DNA of 19,055 nucleotides from DATEVL01 sp035281845 (GTDB lineage Bacteria; Chloroflexota; Anaerolineae; Anaerolineales; E44-bin32). Both the position numbers and the translations under genes were made by a program. Below the pieces are notes generated by a model. That model was not told the DNA's origin. It worked only from the letters and a program-made list of their open reading frames with translations, and ran no database searches. Shown piece after piece: positions 14,608 to 19,055 of this stretch. Positions within the stretch are counted from its first letter, which is position 1. Each line of letters begins with the position of its first letter. Location of the stretch: contig DATEVL010000091.1 of the NCBI GenBank assembly GCA_035281845.1, positions 1 to 19,055 of the forward strand. Direction: 5' to 3'.

Positions 14608-15179
14608 GACGGCGCGGCCAGGTCATCGTCGTCGTGGCCATCCTGTTGATGATCGTCCTGCTGTTGCTTGCATTGGCGGTGGATGTTGGGCGGTTGTTCG
14701 TCGAGCGAGGCCGCATGGAACGGGCTGCGCAAGCCGCCGCCGATGCCGGAGTCGCCGTAGTCGCCGAGCAGATCGTGACCCTGGCGATCCCGCGCCAGAC
14801 GGAAGCTGCGGCGCGGCCGCCGTGTGTTCCGGACGCGGGCTATGGCACGCCGGGGGCCTCGTGCACCGCTACACCCTTGCCCAGTCGGGCGGAACACTGG
14901 CTGACCGATGATGACCGCGCAACCCTGGTGGGGCCTGCTGTGCAGACCGAGGCCTCGGCCGAAGCGCTCGCCTACGCCGCCATCAATCGCGCCGACCCCG
15001 GCGAGGCAGGCGTACTCGGCGTGGAGATCGAGTATCCGCATGCGTATCGTCCTCAGGACGCCGCGCTGCAGATGATGGTCTCGATCGATGCTCGCCTGAC
15101 CATGCTTCTGGCCGGCCTGCTTGGGGTGGATCAAGTCGCGTTCGAAGCCCAAGCCTTGTCGGAGATCCGGCAGCGATAG
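14604..15179 (+). CDS. TadG-like pilus assembly protein
   Basis: A 191-residue protein beginning MRRRGQVIVVVAILLMIVLLLLALAVDVGRLF, the pattern of the putative Flp pilus-assembly TadG N-terminal domain: an RRRGQ motif followed directly by one membrane helix and then VDxGRLxxERxRMERAAQAAADAGV. Unlike TadE the +5 residue after the glycine is Val, not Glu, so processing as a prepilin is doubtful. It lacks the von Willebrand A region of full-length TadG and is much shorter. The rest is outside the membrane, with two cysteines (in PPCVPD and ASCTATP) that could form a disulfide. Its ATG overlaps the tadE stop, implying coupling. Confidence 0.75.
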   Translation: MRRRGQVIVVVAILLMIVLLLLALAVDVGRLFVERGRMERAAQAAADAGVAVVAEQIVTLAIPRQTEAAARPPCVPDAGYGTPGASCTATPLPSRAEHWLTDDDRATLVGPAVQTEASAEALAYAAINRADPGEAGVLGVEIEYPHAYRPQDAALQMMVSIDARLTMLLAGLLGVDQVAFEAQALSEIRQR

Positions 15180-15184
15180 CACCC

Positions 15185-15778
15185 ATGATGGGACCGCGCT
15201 TCTGGCTGCAGACGTTGCCGGTCGTTGCGCTGGCGGCGCTCTTCTCGGTGGCCGGCCTTGCGCTTGGCCGCGCCGTCTCGGGGCCAGCTGTGACCGCCTT
15301 TGCGGCCGCCGGCGCTCTGCTAGCGTATGCCGGAGCGTTGACATTCCGCCGTTCCGAAGGATGGATGGCGGTGTGCGTCCTGGGGCTGTCGTTGGCGGCA
15401 GGCGTCTTGGCGGCTCAGCTGTCGGCGCTTGCCCTGCAGCGGGGTGGGGCGCCGGCCGCGGCGTTAGCCATGGTCGCGATCGTCACCGCGGCGCTGCTTG
15501 GGCGGAGTCTGCGGCGCTTTCTGCGGCCGCTGTACACCCCGCTGTGGGTCGCGGCGTGGCTGCTCATTGCTTTGATAATCGGGTCCATGGTCGCCGGATT
15601 CTGGCCGAATTACGGGAGGCTCACTGGGGCGGCCTTCCTGCTTCTCTTCACGGCGCTGCTGGCGGCCTGGTTCGCCCGCCTCGAATCGGACCCGCCGCCA
15701 TTGGCGGCGATGGACCTGTACCTGCTGGGGTTGTCCCTCTTCCTGGCGGCGGCGATCTTGCGAAATAGCCCGACCTGA
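15185..15778 (+). CDS. seven-helix membrane protein, possibly Bax inhibitor-1-like
   Basis: A 197-residue very hydrophobic protein with about seven membrane segments (near 8-28, 34-53, 60-85, 90-108, 117-141, 147-165 and 174-192). The last, MDLYLLGLSLFLAAAIL, recalls the C-terminal LYLDFINLF-type helix of the Bax inhibitor-1/YccA (TMBIM) family, whose bacterial members have about 210-230 residues and seven helices. That resemblance is partial, so family membership is uncertain. It starts five bases after the TadG-like gene with a weak ribosome site and probably belongs to the same transcript, but it is not a known Tad component. Confidence 0.7.
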   Translation: MMGPRFWLQTLPVVALAALFSVAGLALGRAVSGPAVTAFAAAGALLAYAGALTFRRSEGWMAVCVLGLSLAAGVLAAQLSALALQRGGAPAAALAMVAIVTAALLGRSLRRFLRPLYTPLWVAAWLLIALIIGSMVAGFWPNYGRLTGAAFLLLFTALLAAWFARLESDPPPLAAMDLYLLGLSLFLAAAILRNSPT

Positions 15779-15815
15779 CACGACCATGGCCCTCTGGTCT
15801 TCATGCGTTGGTATC

Positions 15816-15843
15816 GTAGGGGCACGGCACGCCGTGCCCCTAC
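15816..15843. repeat. 28-bp palindromic dispersed repeat, copy 2
   Basis: Arms GTAGGGGCACGG (15816-15827) and reverse complement (15832-15843) flank the loop CACG. It is the exact reverse complement of the copy at 7245-7272. It lies between the converging Tad operon and nucleotidyltransferase gene and may serve as a two-way transcription stop, though no T tract is seen. Confidence 0.9.
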
Positions 15844-15894
15844 CGGGTTGCCTTGGATCTCCCCGCGAGCTTGGAGGTAAGACCGCGGAGAACC

Positions 15895-16890
15895 TCAGGC
15901 GAAGCCGACCTCGGACGAGTCGCCGACGTTCAGCGAGCGATGTCGGCCCAGGACGCGGGCGTCGCGGCCGATGAGCGAGTGCGCCAGGGTCGTGTCGACG
16001 ATGCTCGATCCGGCGTCGATGATGGAATCTTGCAGGATCGAGCGCTCGACGACGCAATCGGCGGCGATCGTCACGTGCGGACCGACCACCGCTTGCCGCA
16101 CATGGGCCGTCGGGTCGATGTAGACCGGGGGCACGATGAGCACTTGCGGCCGGTCGGCGGCTTCGGCCGAGTTGTCGCGGCCGTGGTCCAATAGGTAGCG
16201 GTTGGTCTCGAGCAGCGACTCGGGCGTGCCGCAATCCATCCAGACCTCGACCGGTTCGACCCGCATGTCGAGCCCGCCCTCCAGCATGACGTTGATGGCG
16301 TCCGCCAGGAAGTACTCTCCCTTGAGCTGCGCCCGGCGCTCCATTTGCACGTCGATCGCCTTCAGCAGCTCGGCCGATTCACGGAAGTAGTACTGCCCAA
16401 CCACCGCCAGGTTGTTGCTGACGTTCTCCGGTTTCTCGACCAGGCGCGTGACGCGTCCGTTCACGCCGACCTCGGCCACGCCGAATCGACGCGGGTCGGG
16501 GACGGCCTTGACGTACGCCACGCCTCCGGCCTTCTCCTGGCCCAGGCGCGACAGGTCGGCTTCAATCAGCGTGTCGACGAAGACCATCAGCATCGGCCCG
16601 GTGAGGCGGTCGCGGGCGAGCCAGATCGCATGCGACTGGCCGAGCAGCTCGCGCTGCTCGATGAAGCGCGATCGCAGCCCGGGATAGGCGTGCTGGACGT
16701 ACTCTTCGACTTGTTGGCCCAGGTACCCGACGATGAAGACGACCTCTTCGACAAAGGGCAGGCTGGCGAACGTATCGAGGACGTGTCCCAACAGCTGCTT
16801 GCCGGCGACGGTCACCAGTGGCTTGGGCTTCGACCAGGTGTGCGGGCGCAGGCGCGTCCCGTAGCCGGCCATCGGGATGACGACTTTCAT
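15895..16890 (-). CDS. sugar-phosphate nucleotidyltransferase (RmlA/GlmU-like) with left-handed beta-helix tail
   Basis: A 331-residue enzyme that joins a sugar 1-phosphate with an NTP to give an NDP-sugar for polysaccharide, glycolipid or glycoprotein synthesis. The start MKVVIPMAGYGTRLRPHTWSKPKPL has the GxGTRLRP signature (9-16) and the following lysine (K23). DTLIEADL near 105 holds the metal-binding aspartate, then comes VEKPEN, and VEVWMDCGTPESLLETNRYLL is typical of RmlA-like and related enzymes. From about residue 250 hexapeptide-like turns (IDPTAHVRQAVVGPHVTIAADCVVERSILQDSIID) form a beta-helix tail. Glucose-1-phosphate thymidylyl- or uridylyltransferase is most likely. GGAGG lies about eight bases before the ATG. 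The GT87-like gene is the other sugar-related gene here but is not adjacent. Confidence 0.9.
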   Translation of the reverse strand: MKVVIPMAGYGTRLRPHTWSKPKPLVTVAGKQLLGHVLDTFASLPFVEEVVFIVGYLGQQVEEYVQHAYPGLRSRFIEQRELLGQSHAIWLARDRLTGPMLMVFVDTLIEADLSRLGQEKAGGVAYVKAVPDPRRFGVAEVGVNGRVTRLVEKPENVSNNLAVVGQYYFRESAELLKAIDVQMERRAQLKGEYFLADAINVMLEGGLDMRVEPVEVWMDCGTPESLLETNRYLLDHGRDNSAEAADRPQVLIVPPVYIDPTAHVRQAVVGPHVTIAADCVVERSILQDSIIDAGSSIVDTTLAHSLIGRDARVLGRHRSLNVGDSSEVGFA

Positions 16891-16968
16891 CGGAGGACCT
16901 CCAGGGCGTACATGCTTATGCGCGGCCCGGCCGCGAAGTACATCGATACCGCGCCGATTCCCATGTGC

Positions 16969-17086
16969 CGCGCCTCAGCGATTCCTCGGGCCGCTGCGCG
17001 GCCCTCGGAATGACAATGGAAAGATGCCTCTCTCGCCTGTCATTCCGAGTGAGCCCGAAGGGCGAGAGAGGAATCTCCGAGGCGCG
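16969..17086. repeat. 118-bp imperfect inverted repeat
   Basis: This fills much of the 307-bp gap 16891-17197. Outer arms CGCGCCTC-n3-GATTCCTC (from 16969) pair with GAGGAATC-n3-GAGGCGCG (ending 17086), 16 of 19 bases. Inner units contain CTCGGAATGACA (ending 17014) and TGTCATTCCGAG (starting 17039). It is thus two copies of one element in opposite directions. A separate CCCCAG hairpin (17156-17161/17167-17172) lies near the gatA stop. I see no gene in the gap; a frame across it only translates the repeat. Confidence 0.8.
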
Positions 17087-17197
17087 TCCCTGGTATGCCG
17101 CCCTCGGGCGCGAGAACTTCCCTAGGTCGTACACGCCCACTGGGCCGCTCGCCTTCCCCAGCTCGTCTGGGGTGGCCGGGCTCCCTGCCTTGCGGTG

Positions 17198-18703
17198 TCA
17201 TTGTCCAAACTTCGGCGAGCGGAGATGCCAATCCGTCTCCCGCTGGTACGCGTCGCCCAATCGCAGCAGCAGCGGTTCGGAGAGCGCCGGGCCGTTCAGC
17301 TGCATGCCGATCGGGAGGTTCTCTGAGTCGAATCCGACGGGGAACGCCAGGCCGGGGACGCCGGCTAGGTTGGCCGGGAGCGTGAAAACGTCCTCCAGAT
17401 ACATCGACAGCGGATCGTCGCCGTGGCCGCCGATGGGGAACGCCGTCGTCGGCGTCACAGGGCAGGCAACGACGTCGACCAGGGCGAAGGCGCGGTCGAA
17501 ATCCTGCTTGATCAGGGTGCGCACCCGCTGCGCCTGGCCGTAGTAGGCGTCGTAGTACCCGGCCGACAACGCGTACGTACCGAGCATGATGCGCCGCTTA
17601 ACCTCGGGGCCGAACAGCTCGCCACGCGTCGCCAGGTACTGGTCCATCAGCGGCGACGAGCTCCCCGCGAGCTCCAATCTCGCGGGGAGCTTCTCGATTC
17701 GCGGCCCGAATCGAATCCCATCGTATCGCGCCAAATTGGCCGAAGCTTCGGCCGGGGCGATGATGTAGTAGACGGGCAGGGCCAGGTCCGTGTGCGGCAG
17801 GCTGATTTCGGTGACCTGCGCACCCAGGCTGCGGAAGACTTCGACCGCCTGCCGCACGGCGCGCTCGACCTCGGGCTGCATCCCTTCGATGAAGTATTCC
17901 GCCGGGACGCCGATGCGCACGCTCTTCACCTCACCGTTCAACTCGACAGGCGCAAGCGGCCCGGGCAGGCTGGTGGCATCGGACGGGTCGTGGCCGGCCA
18001 TCGTTTCGAAGACGTGGGTCAGGTCGGCGGACGAGCGCGCCAGCGCGCCGACGCTGTCGAGCGAAGAGCCGTAGGCGATCAGGCCATAGCGCGAAACCCG
18101 GCCGTAGGTCGGCTTCAGGCCGGTCACGCCGCAGAACGCCGCCGGTTGGCGAATCGAGCCGCCGGTGTCGGAGCCGAGCGCGGCGAAGCACATCCGTGCG
18201 GCGACGGCGGCCGCCGAACCTCCGGAGGACCCGCCGGGCACGCGGTCGAGTGCCCAGGGATTATGTGTCACACCATAGGCCGAGTTTTCCGTCGATGAGC
18301 CCATGGCGAATTCGTCGGTGTTGGTCTTGCCGAGGATGACGACGCCGTCGTCGATCAACCGTTGGACGGCGGTCGCGGTATAGGGTGGCCGGAACCCCTC
18401 CAAGATGCGCGAGCCCGCTGTCGCCGGAAGGGCCTGGACCGCCAGCACATCCTTGACCGCGATCGGGATGCCGAGCAGTGGCGGCACGGTTCCGCCAGAG
18501 CGGCGCGTTTCCGCAAGCCGTCGATCCGCCGCGGCCGCCTGAGCCTCCGCTTGCGAAGGGGCGACGGCGAGGAAGGCGTGGAGCGATGGGTCGAGCGCGG
18601 CGATCCGATCCAGACAGGCGCGCGTCAGGTCGAGCGAGGAGAGTTCGCCGGCTCGCAAGGCGGCGGACGCATCAAGCAGCGATAGGCTGGTCGGATCGGT
18701 CAC
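17198..18703 (-). CDS. gatA: Asp-tRNA(Asn)/Glu-tRNA(Gln) amidotransferase subunit A
   Basis: GatA is the glutaminase/amidase subunit of GatCAB, freeing ammonia from glutamine and channelling it to GatB. The 501 residues show the amidase-signature triad: K84 in IAVKD, cis-Ser S159 in PGGSSGGSAAA and nucleophile S183 in SDTGGSIRQPA, with the 24-residue spacing seen in characterised amidases. The C-terminus (RIMLGTYALSAGYYDAYYGQAQRVRTLI) is GatA-specific and excludes a generic amidase. Residues of about 338-349 (LPARLELAGSS) are extra compared with my recollection of Staphylococcus GatA, and coincide with a 33-bp palindrome. The GTG at 18703 has a GAG about nine bases upstream and lies seven bases after gatC. 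Confidence 0.97.
   Translation of the reverse strand: MTDPTSLSLLDASAALRAGELSSLDLTRACLDRIAALDPSLHAFLAVAPSQAEAQAAAADRRLAETRRSGGTVPPLLGIPIAVKDVLAVQALPATAGSRILEGFRPPYTATAVQRLIDDGVVILGKTNTDEFAMGSSTENSAYGVTHNPWALDRVPGGSSGGSAAAVAARMCFAALGSDTGGSIRQPAAFCGVTGLKPTYGRVSRYGLIAYGSSLDSVGALARSSADLTHVFETMAGHDPSDATSLPGPLAPVELNGEVKSVRIGVPAEYFIEGMQPEVERAVRQAVEVFRSLGAQVTEISLPHTDLALPVYYIIAPAEASANLARYDGIRFGPRIEKLPARLELAGSSSPLMDQYLATRGELFGPEVKRRIMLGTYALSAGYYDAYYGQAQRVRTLIKQDFDRAFALVDVVACPVTPTTAFPIGGHGDDPLSMYLEDVFTLPANLAGVPGLAFPVGFDSENLPIGMQLNGPALSEPLLLRLGDAYQRETDWHLRSPKFGQ
17659..17691 (-). repeat. 33-bp palindrome inside gatA
   Basis: AGCTCCCCGCGAG (17659-17671) and CTCGCGGGGAGCT (17679-17691) form a perfect 13-bp stem around a 7-base loop. 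The 33 bases equal 11 codons and lie in a loop region of GatA where about 11 residues are extra. A 13-base piece (CTCCCCGCGAGCT) recurs at 15859-15871 between genes. Confidence 0.85.
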
Positions 18704-18710
18704 GATCGTC

Positions 18711-19001
18711 TCAGGTATCGAGGACGGGCGGGACCAGGAACATGCCGTCGGCCGTGGCCGGAGCGTTGGCCAGGGCCCGCTCGCGCAGCAACCCCGGCCG
18801 AGGCGTGTCGGGACGCAACGGGGTCTCGAGGTTCTGAACGCCGGCGGTGGGAGGAACGTCGGAAGTGTCGACCTGTTTCAGCCGATCGGCGTAGTCGAGG
18901 ATGGCCGAGAGCTGCTCGGCGTAACGACGCTCCTCGTCGGCCGTCAGTCGAAGGCGCGCCAGGCGCGCGATGTGCCGGACTTCTTCGAGGGTCAGGGGCA
19001 T
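18711..19001 (-). CDS. gatC: Asp-tRNA(Asn)/Glu-tRNA(Gln) amidotransferase subunit C
   Basis: A 96-residue GatC, the small subunit that wraps around GatA and GatB and stabilises the complex. Family pattern is complete: LTLEEVRHIARLARLRLTADEERRYAEQLSAILDYADRL at the N-terminus, VDTSDVPPT in the middle, LRPDTPRPGLLRERALANAP and the FLVPPVLDT ending. Length is standard. It is the first gene of gatCA; gatA follows by seven bases. The ATG at 19001 has no Shine-Dalgarno, but a TATAAT sits nine bases upstream, so its message is probably leaderless or nearly so. Confidence 0.95.
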   Translation of the reverse strand: MPLTLEEVRHIARLARLRLTADEERRYAEQLSAILDYADRLKQVDTSDVPPTAGVQNLETPLRPDTPRPGLLRERALANAPATADGMFLVPPVLDT

Positions 19002-19010
19002 GGCGCGCGG

Positions 19011-19019
19011 ATTATAGCA
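19011..19019 (-). promoter_or_regulatory. extended -10 promoter of gatCA
   Basis: On the minus strand TGC directly precedes TATAAT (19016-19011), a perfect extended -10. No -35 match is seen at 16-18 bp. Only nine bases separate the -10 from the gatC ATG, so transcription would start two to five bases before the start codon. Confidence 0.6.
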
Positions 19020-19055
19020 GGGCCGACAAAGTTTCCCGCGAGACCGGGCGAAGCG

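Noticed and set aside
16916..17140. Minus-strand open frame of 74 codons between gatA and the nucleotidyltransferase
   Set aside because: Its translation is simply the 118-bp inverted repeat read through; this type of peptide is a familiar artefact of dispersed repeats.
17156..17172. CCCCAG hairpin after gatA as an intrinsic terminator
   Set aside because: The stem is only six base pairs and no T-rich tail follows on the minus strand.

Overview
The window is GC-rich bacterial chromosome, densely packed with genes and littered with short palindromic repeats. There is no rRNA, tRNA, CRISPR array, transposase or phage gene. The best guess for the source is a member of the Chloroflexota (Anaerolineae-like), possibly uncultured. 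This rests on the Tad-locus layout without outer-membrane parts, indirect aminoacylation (GatCAB), a GC-rich genome with ATG/GTG/TTG starts, and the abundance of dispersed hairpins. It is an inference; no marker gene settles it.

Layout. Positions 84-8579 hold seven genes, all on the minus strand: a PLP aminotransferase of the aminoadipate/MocR-like group, an Era-like GTPase with a hydrophobic C-terminal domain, glutamate dehydrogenase, gatB, a second class I aminotransferase, a 71-residue hypothetical protein, and a GT87-like membrane protein. A 416-bp gap (2587-3002) contains a perfect DnaA box and several weaker ones, an AT-rich tract, and the gdh terminator. A 698-bp gap (8580-9277) carries divergent promoters. 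From 9278 to 15778 on the plus strand lies a Tad/Flp-type pilus or secretion operon: cpaB, tadZ/cpaE, tadA/cpaF, tadB, tadC, tadE, a TadG-like gene, and a seven-helix membrane protein. It faces a minus-strand sugar nucleotidyltransferase. The window ends with gatA and gatC on the minus strand.

How the genes work together. GatA, GatB and GatC form the amidotransferase that converts Glu-tRNA(Gln) and/or Asp-tRNA(Asn) to the amidated forms, but gatB is about 11 kb from gatCA. Glutamate dehydrogenase and the two aminotransferases form a loose nitrogen/amino-acid neighbourhood. The Tad genes make the cytoplasmic motor (TadA), its localisation factor (TadZ), the membrane platform (TadB, TadC) and pseudopilin-like subunits (TadE, TadG-like). 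No Flp pilin, prepilin peptidase or secretin is present here.

The most unusual feature is how the repeats are distributed. Three conserved genes (the GTPase, gatB and gatA) each carry a short palindrome-like element inside the reading frame that adds residues to the protein. Two of these, in the GTPase and gatB, share the same 44-bp architecture read in different frames. A separate heptad-repeat family begins within 3-8 bases after the TGA stop codons of three unrelated genes. The protein-coding insertions resemble in principle the palindromic elements known from Rickettsia genes, and are the main candidate for something undescribed.
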